A stretch of DNA of 64,000 nucleotides from Cryptococcus deneoformans JEC21 (GCF_000091045.1 NC_006687.1:777001-841000), one strand, 5' to 3'. Counted from the first letter of the stretch, positions 42,108-52,200 are shown. The notes: generated by a model from the letters alone, not told the origin. Made by a program: numbers and translations.

Positions 42108-45100
42108 ATGCCCCCCAAGGGTCAAACGCTCAAAGACACTCCTCCCTCGGAGGAGGCAAACGCATCTCCTGCCGAAGGAGACATCAATGCTCAGGTGGCA
42201 GCAGTTATCCTCCACCTGTCGAAATTAACCAGTCAGCAAAGCCTCTTCGGTACTCAGGGGAATCACAAACCTCGAGAAGTAACTATCCCACAAGCGTCCA
42301 GCATTCCGAACTTTACTGGTCCCATTCGTGATGCTCCAGCTGTCCTTCTTCACATTGATCGTCTAGAGAAGCTTCTCCGGACTAATTCGCTTTTTTCCCC
42401 TCAAGATGACGACGCTCAGACAGAGAAACTGCGAGTCATTATCCTGGAGGTGGCGAACAACTCTATCGAATGTACCGCGCTGAAAGCATGGGTGAGGACT
42501 ACTGGTCGGATGATGGAAGCAGATGGCGAGTTGGGATGGGACGCATGGACAGTGGCTTTCAAAAAGGCAGCGATGCCGCTCGCATGGGATCAGAAAGAAC
42601 TTCGTTCCCTCCTCCACCTACAGTTCAATCAGGTTAGCGACTGGGAAACCTTCGATAACCAAGCCATACAACACCGACACAATTTGATGGGCACTGACCT
42701 CTATCCCAGTGACACCTCTATGGCCACCCTTTACCGCGGCGCTTGTCCCGAGCCATTATTCATTCGTTTGATGACGACGCCGGAGTTCAGGAATGGAAGC
42801 TTGGACGAGGTACGCAACCTGTTAGAACTGACAGTTGTCAAGTACTTGGAGAACCGGGATCAACCCACTCATGCTCGCCTCAAACCTCAAGCCTCGGTCA
42901 CTTCGCAGACCCAACCGCACCTGGCTCATCCAATCAGCCACTATTATCAAGCTCAAAACCCCCTACCTTACTATCTCTCTCCTGCCGGTAAACACATTCG
43001 CGAACTTTTCGCCAAAGAAAACCGATGCAATGACTGCCGCAAGGTGGGCCACAACTTCAAAACCTGTCCCAACCGCCGTGGTCCTACGCGTGTCAACTCT
43101 CGCCACGTCGACAACCACGAGGTTCTCATCCAAGAACTTACCAGTCAGCTTGACGACCATCTCCAGCTTGAGACGTCTATTGACTCAGACGAGACCTCGT
43201 ACGCACTGTTTCATCCTCCTCTAGTCATTCAAGCCTCTGCTGCCGCTGATGGACGTACCTCGATTGCCCCTCCCCCTCCTCTCCGATTTCTCCTCGACAC
43301 GGGCGCTGGTACATCTTTCTTTGATCCGTCAGTGGTAGCTAGACTAGGTTGGAAAGTCCGAAAGGACGCAGTGGAGCGTACTGTGCGGTTGGCTGGTGGG
43401 AAACCTGGGCCGGTAGTCAGAGATGTGACGAGTGGAACGTTTAGGGTTCGACATGCAATATATTCAGGCGAAGGAGTTGTCATGGAGTTGAACGGTACAT
43501 ATGATGGGATCTTGGGTCTCAATTTCTGCAAGCGCTATCATCTACTTGATCAAAGTCCTCTTTTTCGGCGTCTCTTGAGCAGCTCTGGGAAAGTTCTCAC
43601 CGGCAATGACGTCGCCGTTCCCACGAGTCCCCCACCAGTTTCTCATGATGCGAAAATTTCTCCTCTCGCCAGGACTGACATCACCGTTCCCATGCGCCAC
43701 TCCAAAATTTTTCACAAGTCAAAAGTTTCGCAAACTCCTGTCGCGCCTCAGCCTTCGGCGATAACCACCAAATTTTCGGCGATTCCTTCATCAAATTCTG
43801 TCTCTCTTGGTGCGGCCGAAACTGCTTCCTACGCCGAGATCATTGCACAACTCAAGAACGACTTTGCAGAAGTTTTTTGTGACAAACTGGGTGATGTAGC
43901 CGATTTCCCAAGCATTACGAAGACCAAGAGTGGTGTTAGGTTCGAAATCATCTTGAAACCTAACGCTACGCCCAGTCATGCAGCTCCCTACCGGGTTCCT
44001 GAAACTCTTTTGCCCCGCTTCCGTGAGATGATTGCTGAACATCTGAATGCAGGTCGTCTACGCTACTCTAGTTCTCCTTGGGCGTCACCTGCCTTTCTCG
44101 TCAAGAAACCCAATGGCCAACACCGTCTCGTCTGCGACTTTCGCGCACTCAATAACCAGACCGTGCCCGACATGTATCCTATGGGAAACATCCAGGACAT
44201 CTTGCACCGTGCTGCTCGACGCGGCAATCTTTTCGCCAAGCTCGACTGTAAGGATGCCTTCTTTCAGACGTTGATGAAGGACGACGACATTCACAAGACG
44301 GCGATTACAACACCGCTTGGGTTGCTGGAATGGGTCGTCATGCCGCAGGGCATTCGGAATGCACCTGCTGCCCAACAACGTCGCATCAATGAAGCACTGC
44401 AAGGTCTCGCTGGAGAATGTTGCGAGGCGTACGTGGACGATATCATCATCTGGGGAACGGACAGCGAGGATCTTCGTCGAAATTGTGTGAGTGTTCTCGC
44501 AGCTCTGCGTCGGAGTGGTTTGCGCTGTTCTCGTGAGAAATCACAGTTCTACCTCACCGAAACCTCTTTCCTCGGCCATGTCATCCGTCCTGGTCAGATA
44601 CTCCCCGACCCCACGAAAATCGCACGCATTGAACAGTTCCCTCACCCCACGACTCCCAAGGCTTTACACTCGTTTCTTGGTTTATTGAACTATCTCCGTG
44701 AGTTCATACCCAGCCTTGCTACTCACGCTTCGGTCTTGCACGCATGTCTCCCTCCCAACACCGCCGCCGAGAAAGCCTACTACAGGCACTTGAAGGAGCA
44801 TAAGGGCCGTTTGCAAGAGTCATGGCAGGGTTGGAGGTGGAACTATGGGCCTAAGGAACGGGTAGCCTTTGACGCTTTGCGTCGCGCCGTGAGTACTGTT
44901 CCCTGCTTGACTACAATCGACTATGATGCTGTCAAGGCTGGTACTCTCAAGGTTTTCCTCACCACAGATGCATCCAAAGTCGGCATGGGCGCCTGGATAG
45001 GCGTCGGTACTACCAAGGAAAACGCTCAACCTGTCGCCTATGATTCCCGCTCGTTCAACTCGGCACAACGCAACTACTCCACACACGAGTGCGAACTCCT

Positions 45101-46469
45101 GGCCATCGTCCATTCTCTTGATCATTGGCGCCCTTTCCTTTATGGTATTCCCATGTATGCTTTCACAGATCATTTTACGCTCAAATGGTTCTTAGGTCAA
45201 CGCAACTTGTCCTCTCGACAAATCCGCTGGCTGGACATCCTCAAAGACTTCGATGTTCGTATAGAGTATATCAAGGGTGAACATAACGTCTTAGCCGACC
45301 ATCTTTCACGACACATTGGCTCCGACACTCTTCCGCCCACCGATCCCGCCCTGCCCGAGACCGACAATTGTATTCTCGCCCCCGTGGTCACCTTCGCTCC
45401 CACATTAGCACCGGAGATTATTCGTACCATTGCCCAGGGTTATGACCGTGAGAATCTGTTCAAGGACTGGCTCGCTGATCCTACCACAGCTCCCGGCGTC
45501 TCTACCATCCCCCATGACACTCATACTCTCCTCCTTCTCGATAACCGTCTCTGCATCCCCGACGTTGACACTCTTCGTGAGGACCTTATGCGTCAAGCAC
45601 ATGAAGGCACTGCAGCACACTTGGGCATAGAGAAAACAGTGGAGGTATTACGTGAAGGCTACTTCTGGGAAGGCTTGGTTGGAGATGTCCGTGAGTTCGT
45701 CCGTGCTTGTCACTCATGTCAACAGGCAAATGCATCCACCAAAAAACCTGTCGGTCCCTTGCATCCGCTGCCGGTCCCTCGCGACAAATTCGACGATATC
45801 GCTATGGATTTTGTTGGTCCTCTACCCAGCGCTGGCGGCCACGACTATCTCCTCACCATCACTGACCGATTAACTGGCTTCATCGAACTCGTCCCATGCT
45901 CCACCACCCTCAACGCTCGCGACCTCGCCCTTCTCTTCTGGAACTGTTGGGTCTCTCGCTATGGCTTACCGCTCTCCATCACCTCGGATCGTGACGCTCT
46001 CTTCACCTCTCGCTTTTGGACAACCCTTTGGGATGAACAGGGTGTCCGGTTGAAGATGTCGACTGCTTTTCATCCGCAAACTGATGGGACTTCAGAGAGA
46101 TCCAACAAGACAGTCGGACAATTGTTGCGGAGTTGGGTTAACAGACAGGGCACTTCATGGGCTAAGTTCCTTCCTCGTATTTCTCAGGCTATGAACAATA
46201 CTGTCCGTCGTTCTACAGGGTACTCTCCCATTCAGCTTGTCTTTGGCCGCCGCCTCCGCACGCTTCCTGGCATCACTATACTCATTTATTCTCTATGCAT
46301 GCAGTCTTTGTGCATGCATCCTCCTATGCATATTGCATATGCAGGAATTTATGCATTGCATTTACATGCAGGAATTTATGCAGTGCATTTACATGCATGC
46401 ATTCCCATGTATAAGCTGTATGAATATTCAGCTATATTTGTTGTGTATGTATTCATCCAGATTATGTAA
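42108..46469 (+). CDS. gag-pol: C2 Gag-Pol, 1453 codons, C terminus replaced by LTR-encoded tail
   Basis: Starts at the ATG of MPPKGQTLKD. Gag about 1-300; knuckle C307-N-D-C310..H315..C320; protease D397 in LLDTGAGTSFFD; RT with CDFRALNNQTVPDMYP and YVDD near 775; RNase H TTDASKVGMGAW; integrase finger HEGTAAHLG..CHSCQQAN; integrase triad D1234, D1294, E1330 (35 residues between the last two). All catalytic residues are present. The authentic C terminus (GPY/F region and C-terminal module seen in D, E and G) is missing: after RRLRTLPG at about 46270 the frame runs into the LTR and adds some 66 meaningless residues (TILIYSLCMQ..). One continuous ORF, but the element lacks a polypurine tract and could not complete reverse transcription. 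Confidence 0.93.
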   Translation: MPPKGQTLKDTPPSEEANASPAEGDINAQVAAVILHLSKLTSQQSLFGTQGNHKPREVTIPQASSIPNFTGPIRDAPAVLLHIDRLEKLLRTNSLFSPQDDDAQTEKLRVIILEVANNSIECTALKAWVRTTGRMMEADGELGWDAWTVAFKKAAMPLAWDQKELRSLLHLQFNQVSDWETFDNQAIQHRHNLMGTDLYPSDTSMATLYRGACPEPLFIRLMTTPEFRNGSLDEVRNLLELTVVKYLENRDQPTHARLKPQASVTSQTQPHLAHPISHYYQAQNPLPYYLSPAGKHIRELFAKENRCNDCRKVGHNFKTCPNRRGPTRVNSRHVDNHEVLIQELTSQLDDHLQLETSIDSDETSYALFHPPLVIQASAAADGRTSIAPPPPLRFLLDTGAGTSFFDPSVVARLGWKVRKDAVERTVRLAGGKPGPVVRDVTSGTFRVRHAIYSGEGVVMELNGTYDGILGLNFCKRYHLLDQSPLFRRLLSSSGKVLTGNDVAVPTSPPPVSHDAKISPLARTDITVPMRHSKIFHKSKVSQTPVAPQPSAITTKFSAIPSSNSVSLGAAETASYAEIIAQLKNDFAEVFCDKLGDVADFPSITKTKSGVRFEIILKPNATPSHAAPYRVPETLLPRFREMIAEHLNAGRLRYSSSPWASPAFLVKKPNGQHRLVCDFRALNNQTVPDMYPMGNIQDILHRAARRGNLFAKLDCKDAFFQTLMKDDDIHKTAITTPLGLLEWVVMPQGIRNAPAAQQRRINEALQGLAGECCEAYVDDIIIWGTDSEDLRRNCVSVLAALRRSGLRCSREKSQFYLTETSFLGHVIRPGQILPDPTKIARIEQFPHPTTPKALHSFLGLLNYLREFIPSLATHASVLHACLPPNTAAEKAYYRHLKEHKGRLQESWQGWRWNYGPKERVAFDALRRAVSTVPCLTTIDYDAVKAGTLKVFLTTDASKVGMGAWIGVGTTKENAQPVAYDSRSFNSAQRNYSTHECELLAIVHSLDHWRPFLYGIPMYAFTDHFTLKWFLGQRNLSSRQIRWLDILKDFDVRIEYIKGEHNVLADHLSRHIGSDTLPPTDPALPETDNCILAPVVTFAPTLAPEIIRTIAQGYDRENLFKDWLADPTTAPGVSTIPHDTHTLLLLDNRLCIPDVDTLREDLMRQAHEGTAAHLGIEKTVEVLREGYFWEGLVGDVREFVRACHSCQQANASTKKPVGPLHPLPVPRDKFDDIAMDFVGPLPSAGGHDYLLTITDRLTGFIELVPCSTTLNARDLALLFWNCWVSRYGLPLSITSDRDALFTSRFWTTLWDEQGVRLKMSTAFHPQTDGTSERSNKTVGQLLRSWVNRQGTSWAKFLPRISQAMNNTVRRSTGYSPIQLVFGRRLRTLPGITILIYSLCMQSLCMHPPMHIAYAGIYALHLHAGIYAVHLHACIPMYKLYEYSAIFVVYVFIQIM

Positions 46470-46693
46470 CATTCCATGTGTATAATGTTACATTTGAAAT
46501 ACTTAGTAATGACGTGGCATTTGATGTGTGTAACTTTACTTTCTGACACACAGTTGGTACTTAGTAAAATAGTAGTCGCATATTGTTGTAGTTCTTCAAT
46601 ACTCAATCCACATGTATTACAACCAGTGCATGTTTTGCTAGTCAACTACACACTATACTACTACGACACTTAGTGAGACACCCAGTGTCTACA
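46274..46693 (+). repeat. 3' LTR of C2, missing its first 13 bases
   Basis: 420 bp, from CACTATACTC to GTGTCTACA. Length is exactly 433 minus 13. The lost bases include the TG terminus needed for integration. Confidence 0.94.
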
Positions 46694-46729
46694 TTGGGAA
46701 GACTTTATTGGCGAAGATGAGCTACATCT
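46694..46729 (+). pseudogene. E pol C-terminal remnant after C2
   Basis: TTGGG duplication followed by 31 bases encoding EDFIGEDELH, the direct continuation of the E frame broken at 41607. It is cut by the A element at 46730, after CATCT. Confidence 0.9.
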
Positions 46730-47318
46730 TGTAACAACCCAGGGGGGATGTTCACTGAAGAGTTCGGCTTGATTCGATTTGAAAGAGAGACGGCTGGAAC
46801 ACGACTGTTGTCTAGTCGGTGGCAAGGAAAGAGGTAGTTGGATTGTCCGGGCGCAGAAGCGGTCTATGAGTTTGCATATGTTTGTTGATCACTGGGCAGA
46901 GTGTCAACGAAGCTATAATTAAAGCACTCAAAAGAACTACAGCAGGTCGCGGACAACCAAAGGAAAAGGGCTCTCTTTCTAAAGATAAAGAAGAAGTTAC
47001 AAGCATACCTGGGCAGAGTGTCAACGAAGCTATAATTACTAAAGTCCGCCCAGTTAGCATAAAACCACATTCCAAGTAGGAAGTGGGACTCACAAGCACT
47101 CAAAAGAACTACAGCAGGTCGCGGACAACCAAAGGAAAAGGGCTCTCTTTCTAAAGATAAAGAAGAGAGGCTTTTCCTTGCTGCAAATTCCTTTGAGGCC
47201 TGTGAGGAGCGCGCAAAATAAACGGAATCAAAATAAGAGAAAAGCGGCAGCAAATCTATGTATGAAGTGAAACAGACCTTGGGATCATAATGACCGTGTT
47301 TGGCATGCATGCCTTACA
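46730..47318 (-). repeat. 3' LTR of the minus-strand A element
   Basis: 589 bp. Internal duplications: 46892-46921 equals 47009-47038, and the 70-bp block 46924-46993 equals 47096-47165. Confidence 0.95.
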
Positions 47319-47474
47319 CCCTCCCCTTCCTGAAAAAGGCCATGGTCTTGGAAGAAAAGGCGAGAGCAAGAAAAACTAGGTGAAAAAATAAGTGGGGTCC
47401 ATTGGTGAAACAACTAGGCTAAAGGGTAATAAGTGGGGTCCATGTTTGAAAGAAGAAAGAAAAAAACATCAAAA
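47319..47474 (-). other. A element 3' untranslated region
   Basis: 156 bases between the gag-pol stop and the 3' LTR, ending in the polypurine tract. Matches 13556-13710. Confidence 0.75.
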
Positions 47475-50400
47475 TTACTCCAACAACAACTCATCTGGGC
47501 CATCATACACCTCCCACGCAGCCTTGAAACCATCCCATAACTCGACTTCAACTCGGGGTAGCCACTTGCCAAGGGCTGGCTCACCAACTAACCGGACTCG
47601 GACCTCCTCAGTGTTCTTCCTGGTGCGGATGTCAAGGACCTCAAGGACCTGGGGGCGAGGTGGAGCTGGGACTTGGGGTTGGAGGGGAGGTGATGAGGAA
47701 TGATAGCGTTCAGAGACCACGTAAGGCTTGAGGAGGGAGACATGGCGTCGAGCGGTGTCATTGGCGCGAGCAGGGACATCGAGTTCATAGAGGGATTGAT
47801 TTGGAAAAGCTTTGACAATAGTGTAAGGACCATCATAACGTGGGATGAACTTAGCAGAATTTTTGAAGCCTGATGAGGACTTGTATTCATGCCTGACATG
47901 ACGGGTGTTCACCAGCACTTGGTCACCGACCTTGTAAATGGGATCAGGCCGGCGATGTTTGTTGGCTTGAACTGCTTGTCGATGTTTGGCCATGAGGAGA
48001 TTGTCTCGTGCTTCCCCTTCGTCGAGCCGCATACGCCGAGCTGCTGCTTCCCATTCGTCTTCCGAAGGTACCATGAACTGCAAGGCTTCGGCAATTTTCG
48101 CTGGAGTGTCAGCCACCAAGGGAGGAACATGAGAGAGACGCTTGCCAAAAACCAGCTCGGCAGGAGTGTGCTTGGTTGATGCACGGACATGGTTGTTGAG
48201 AGCAAAAGCAATGCGCTGCAAATGGTCAGCCCATGTATGCCCACGGATGTCAGTGAGGGTTCGAAGCGACTCGATGACTGATTTGTTGGACTGTTCAGAG
48301 ATACCATCGGTCTGGGGGTGATATGAGGTTGAAAGCATAGACTTGGTGTCGATATGCTTGGTGACATGACGCCAAACCCCAGACTGGAAGATGCTGCCGC
48401 GGTCGGAGACGATGGAGCGAGGGCAGCCGAATTTGGAAAGCCAGTGGTCGTAAAAAAGTCGGGCAACCTCTCGCGCATTTGCTGTGATGGTGGTAGGAAT
48501 GAGGACCACATAACCAGTGAGGCGGTCGGTGATGACAATGAGTTGGTCAAAACCTTGCAACGTGGGGAGAGGGCCCACGAAGTCAATGCCAATGTCGAGA
48601 AACTTCGCCTGTGGAACTGGTAGAGAGTGAAGGCGGCCTGCGGGCTTGACAGTAGTGCTCTTTGAAGTCTGACAGGGTGCACACGAGCTTACATAGTCCA
48701 CAACATCCTGCCTCATGCCCTCCCAGTAATAGCTGCGGCGCACCATCTCCAATGTCTTCGCTACGCCGAAATGGCCCACATCATCATGACACTGGCGGAT
48801 GAAACCTTCTCGGAGCTCACTGGTATCGGGCACACATAGCCTGCCTTCCCATCGCAACACCTGATGTACTCCTTGACCATTCTCAACATTCTCCAACGTT
48901 ACTCCAGGTGCCCTATCCTCCTCTTGCAACCATGCTCCCATGACCTGATCTTGGGCGTAGCCTTGCGCGACCTTGGTGATGGTGGATGTGTCTTGGCCGA
49001 GGAGACCGAGGACTGCTACACTGACTTCAGCTGTCTCCATACCATCCTGCTCATCGTCGACGCCGCCAAGCCGAGAGAGGGCATCTGCGATGAAGTTATT
49101 GACACCTGAGATGTGGTCAATACGCAAGTCGAACCGGGATAGGATGCCCAGCCAGCGCTTTTGGCGTTCGGATAGGTCGCGCTGTTGGAGGAACCATTTG
49201 AGAGTGAAGTGGTCGGTCTGAACTTGAATGGGGACATCCAGAAGGAGAGGCCGCCAGAGTTTGAGGGCACGGACGATGGCCAAGAGTTCTTCCTCATGTG
49301 TTGGATAGTTGCGTTCGGCGGCTGATAAACTGCGAGAGTCGTAAGCAACTGGAAATGCATGATCGGGGTCAGGGCCTTGACCAAGCCAGGCGCCAGTGCC
49401 GTGATTGCTTGCATCAGTGAAAAGGTAGATGGGGCACTCGCCGGATAACGCAGCTGCATAGTCCAATGGCCGGAGGCCAGAAATCTCCGCCACTTTCGCC
49501 TTCAGAATCTCAAACGCGGCAGTCGCTTCACTAGACCATGCCCAGACCCATGACAGGACATCCTTGGGGGACTGGCCCTTCCGGAGTGCACGCTGTTGCT
49601 TCTCCCAGGCTTTCTCGGCGGCTGGAGTCGGCGGGAGGAGGGCGGTGAGGGTTCGTGTGTGGGTAGCTAGGCTCGGTATGAATTTTCTGAGGTATTGAAG
49701 GAGGCCTAGAAAGGATCGCAGCTCTTTGACGGACTGAGGGAGCGGCCAGGAGGCGATGGTGCGGAGTTTGGCGGGGTCTGGGCCGATGTGGTTGGCGGAT
49801 ATCACGTGACCAAGAAATTTGACTTTGTGGCGAAAAAATTCAGACTTGGTGGGAGAGCACACAAGCCCCGATTTTCGTAAGGCAGCCAGCACTGCTCGCA
49901 ACCGTTTGTCAAGATCCTCGGCATCAGCAGCCCAGACAATGATATCATCAACATAAGCCTCACAAGAATCCCCCAGCAACCCACGGAGGGCCTCGTTTAG
50001 TCGGCGTTGTTGAGTAGCGGGTGAGTTGCAAGCACCTTGTGGCATAACTACCCATTCAAATAGGCCGAGTTCGGTAGTAATGGCTGTTTTTTCGATGTCT
50101 GGTTCATGCATAAGTGTTTGGAAGAAGGCATCAGACAGGTCAATTTTGGCAAAGATTTTACCACAAGCAGCTCGATGGAGGATGTCGTCGACATTGGGAA
50201 CTGGCGTGGAGTCTGGAGTAGTGACTTTGTTAAGGCCCCGATAATCACAGATAAACCGAAATTTTCCATTCTCCTTCTTAACCAAGAACGCCGGTGCTGC
50301 CCACGGCGAACTGGAGGGTCGCAATCGGCCAGCCTCCCGATGTTTCTGGATCTCTTCAATTAACTGCTGTCGCCACATGTGAGGGGATCGATAACTCGCG

Positions 50401-52175
50401 GATTTGAAGGGTATCGCACCGGGGGTGAGGTTGATATGGTGGCGGACCTTTGAGTTGGCATCACAGATCGGTGGGTAATTTGCAACTTCACCAATATTGT
50501 CTGGGAAAATTTCGTGATACTCATGCAGGATTGCTAGGCGGAGGTCCTCATACCCATCAGCGGTCGTCACTGAAGCAACCACGGGGCCAAGGAGGTCAGG
50601 AGCGAGATTGCCTAGCCGAGAAGCACCGCTGAGGAGCCCATGAGAGCAGATGAAATCCAGGCCTAGGATGACTTTATAGCGGGCATGTAGGGGCATGACA
50701 TAACCATGTAGTGCGAAGACTTGATTCTGGATGCATACCTCTACTCCTACACGACATTGTAAAGCTGGACCCCGTGCTCCTCCTGCTAATGATACCACCC
50801 GCCGTTGCTCTGATGGATAAGTTTGGAGTTGGTGGGTGGTGATGAGGGACGGATCAACTAGAGTGACTGTTGCTCCTGTGTCGAAGAGGGTGAGGAAGGG
50901 TGACCCATTAGTGCCTATGCGACATTCGAGAAGGATGGGTGGGACTGACAGCTCCGGCGCAAGGTGTGTGGCTAATACCTTGGCGAACATCTCTCCCTCC
51001 TCCTGCTCAAATTCCGCTTCCTCATGGTCGAAGGTGCTTACAGCAGCGATTGCCGTGGGTTCCTTGCGCTTTGGGCAGTCGGGAGACTTGTGACCGGGTT
51101 GGCGGCAGAGGAAACAACGCTGTTCACTTGCCAGGTGAGCTCGAGCGCGGCGACCAGTACCACCCTTGGGGAGCGGAAGTCGCGGGTTGAGCCATTGAAC
51201 AATGTCAATGGGTGAAGACGCTTCAGGTGAGACAGCAGCGATCGGCGTGCAGGTGAGCGCGATGGGGGCGAAAGCGGACTGGTAGCGAAGGAGTCTGGTG
51301 GCACAGATTTCCATATGCTTGAGAAGTTCAGCTAAACTGGCCTGACGAAGCTGATTCTCACCACCAAAGTCCCGTTCAAGCTCTGCCAAAAGACCAGGTG
51401 TCATGTGGTTTCGCAGCCAGTGTGTAGCGACGTCTTCGGACATGGGGCTGTCGGAATCCTTCAGGAGGGCGAACCACTGTTTGAAATCCATGATGGCCAA
51501 TGGGATTTTGTCAAGTCGGAGGAGCTGGGGTTGAAGAGAATAGATTTTCTTTTCGGTCTCGGATACCCAGCCGAGCGGAAGCATTGCAGACTTGAAAGCT
51601 TTTGCCCAGTCATCAAAGGTGCGACATTGGAGGCCATCACCTTCGAGAAATTGAAGATGGCGGATACCAGTAAGAGACTGGGCGGCGTGGGCGAGCTTGC
51701 GGGCCTCAAAAGCGGTGGGTTCATAGCGGTAACCAGCGGCCATGAGGGTAAAGATGCTGCGAAGCTTCGAGATGTGTTGGTGAATAGCCGCTGCGTCGGC
51801 ATGTTCAGAGAGGACTGGAAAGGAATATTTGGGTTGGGGGAGAGAATCATACATAATAGGAGGATGAGGGGACTCTGATTTGGCAGGTAAGCTGGAAGTG
51901 GCGGGATTGTGCGGAGGGAGGTCGCGCTTCTCGGCCTCGCGTTTGAGAAGACCTCGCATTTGTGCTTGTAGCTCCGCCATTTCGCGCTTGTGCTCCTCTC
52001 TCTCCCGCTTTCTCTCGTCCTCTATCTGTTTGATCTTCCTCTGTAGGGATTCCTTGTCTGTAGGGGGTGTTGTCATTTCGGGGAATGGTGTATCTTGCCG
52101 AAGTCGTGGTTTGGATTGATCTTCAATAGGTGTAATGGTGTCAAAAAAATTTTCTGGTGGCTCAGCAGAGCTCAT
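47475..52175 (-). CDS. gag-pol: A Gag-Pol polyprotein, 1566 aa, intact
   Basis: ATG just after a 25-base leader (MSSAEPPENFF). A charged helix likely to form a coiled coil at about 45-85, capsid region about 105-300, knuckle C354-F-L-C..H362..C367, retropepsin D432 in LFDTGATVTLVD with ILGLDFI, RT about 610-790 with FICDYRGLNK and YVDD 741-744, RNase H with LFTDASNHGTGAW and DHFTLKWFLQQ, integrase finger (CHDDVGHFGVAKTLEM..CAPCQTSK), DFVGPLP, VSDRGSIF and YHPQTDGISEQSNK, GPYTIVKAF, then a C-terminal module LEVLDIRTRK..WDGFKAAWEVY. A single ORF with no frameshift, as in many fungal Gypsy elements. All catalytic motifs are present, so this may be the master-type copy for the decayed one at 2853-13555. 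Confidence 0.96.
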   Translation of the reverse strand: MSSAEPPENFFDTITPIEDQSKPRLRQDTPFPEMTTPPTDKESLQRKIKQIEDERKREREEHKREMAELQAQMRGLLKREAEKRDLPPHNPATSSLPAKSESPHPPIMYDSLPQPKYSFPVLSEHADAAAIHQHISKLRSIFTLMAAGYRYEPTAFEARKLAHAAQSLTGIRHLQFLEGDGLQCRTFDDWAKAFKSAMLPLGWVSETEKKIYSLQPQLLRLDKIPLAIMDFKQWFALLKDSDSPMSEDVATHWLRNHMTPGLLAELERDFGGENQLRQASLAELLKHMEICATRLLRYQSAFAPIALTCTPIAAVSPEASSPIDIVQWLNPRLPLPKGGTGRRARAHLASEQRCFLCRQPGHKSPDCPKRKEPTAIAAVSTFDHEEAEFEQEEGEMFAKVLATHLAPELSVPPILLECRIGTNGSPFLTLFDTGATVTLVDPSLITTHQLQTYPSEQRRVVSLAGGARGPALQCRVGVEVCIQNQVFALHGYVMPLHARYKVILGLDFICSHGLLSGASRLGNLAPDLLGPVVASVTTADGYEDLRLAILHEYHEIFPDNIGEVANYPPICDANSKVRHHINLTPGAIPFKSASYRSPHMWRQQLIEEIQKHREAGRLRPSSSPWAAPAFLVKKENGKFRFICDYRGLNKVTTPDSTPVPNVDDILHRAACGKIFAKIDLSDAFFQTLMHEPDIEKTAITTELGLFEWVVMPQGACNSPATQQRRLNEALRGLLGDSCEAYVDDIIVWAADAEDLDKRLRAVLAALRKSGLVCSPTKSEFFRHKVKFLGHVISANHIGPDPAKLRTIASWPLPQSVKELRSFLGLLQYLRKFIPSLATHTRTLTALLPPTPAAEKAWEKQQRALRKGQSPKDVLSWVWAWSSEATAAFEILKAKVAEISGLRPLDYAAALSGECPIYLFTDASNHGTGAWLGQGPDPDHAFPVAYDSRSLSAAERNYPTHEEELLAIVRALKLWRPLLLDVPIQVQTDHFTLKWFLQQRDLSERQKRWLGILSRFDLRIDHISGVNNFIADALSRLGGVDDEQDGMETAEVSVAVLGLLGQDTSTITKVAQGYAQDQVMGAWLQEEDRAPGVTLENVENGQGVHQVLRWEGRLCVPDTSELREGFIRQCHDDVGHFGVAKTLEMVRRSYYWEGMRQDVVDYVSSCAPCQTSKSTTVKPAGRLHSLPVPQAKFLDIGIDFVGPLPTLQGFDQLIVITDRLTGYVVLIPTTITANAREVARLFYDHWLSKFGCPRSIVSDRGSIFQSGVWRHVTKHIDTKSMLSTSYHPQTDGISEQSNKSVIESLRTLTDIRGHTWADHLQRIAFALNNHVRASTKHTPAELVFGKRLSHVPPLVADTPAKIAEALQFMVPSEDEWEAAARRMRLDEGEARDNLLMAKHRQAVQANKHRRPDPIYKVGDQVLVNTRHVRHEYKSSSGFKNSAKFIPRYDGPYTIVKAFPNQSLYELDVPARANDTARRHVSLLKPYVVSERYHSSSPPLQPQVPAPPRPQVLEVLDIRTRKNTEEVRVRLVGEPALGKWLPRVEVELWDGFKAAWEVYDGPDELLLE

Positions 52176-52200
52176 GCAGTTGAGATTCGCTTAAAAAAAG
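52176..52200 (-). other. A element leader with oligo-T start
   Basis: On the minus strand CTTTTTTTAAGCGAATCTC follows the LTR and the gag ATG comes 25 bases in. No tRNA PBS and no convincing complement in the LTR were found, although the oligo-T start is shared with C, D and G. Confidence 0.55.

Larger units (their letters stand above)
41608..46693 (+). mobile_element. C-family Ty3/Gypsy element, right-arm copy (C2), plus strand
   Basis: 5,086 bp with a complete 5' LTR 41608-42040, a truncated 3' LTR 46274-46693, and the perfect target duplication TTGGG (41603-41607 and 46694-46698). An internal deletion fuses pol to base 14 of the 3' LTR, removing the integrase C terminus, the polypurine tract and the LTR start. 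The intact target duplication shows the deletion happened after insertion. Confidence 0.95.

Noticed and set aside
46275..46469. The 66-residue C-terminal tail of the C2 polyprotein as a real domain.
   Set aside because: It is LTR DNA read through after the internal deletion; the same LTR elsewhere is non-coding.
14076..46560. The inverted duplication as a DNA transposon with giant terminal inverted repeats.
   Set aside because: No transposase, arm ends are not matched by target duplications, and the arm edges fall inside LTRs and genes. Segmental rearrangement explains it better.
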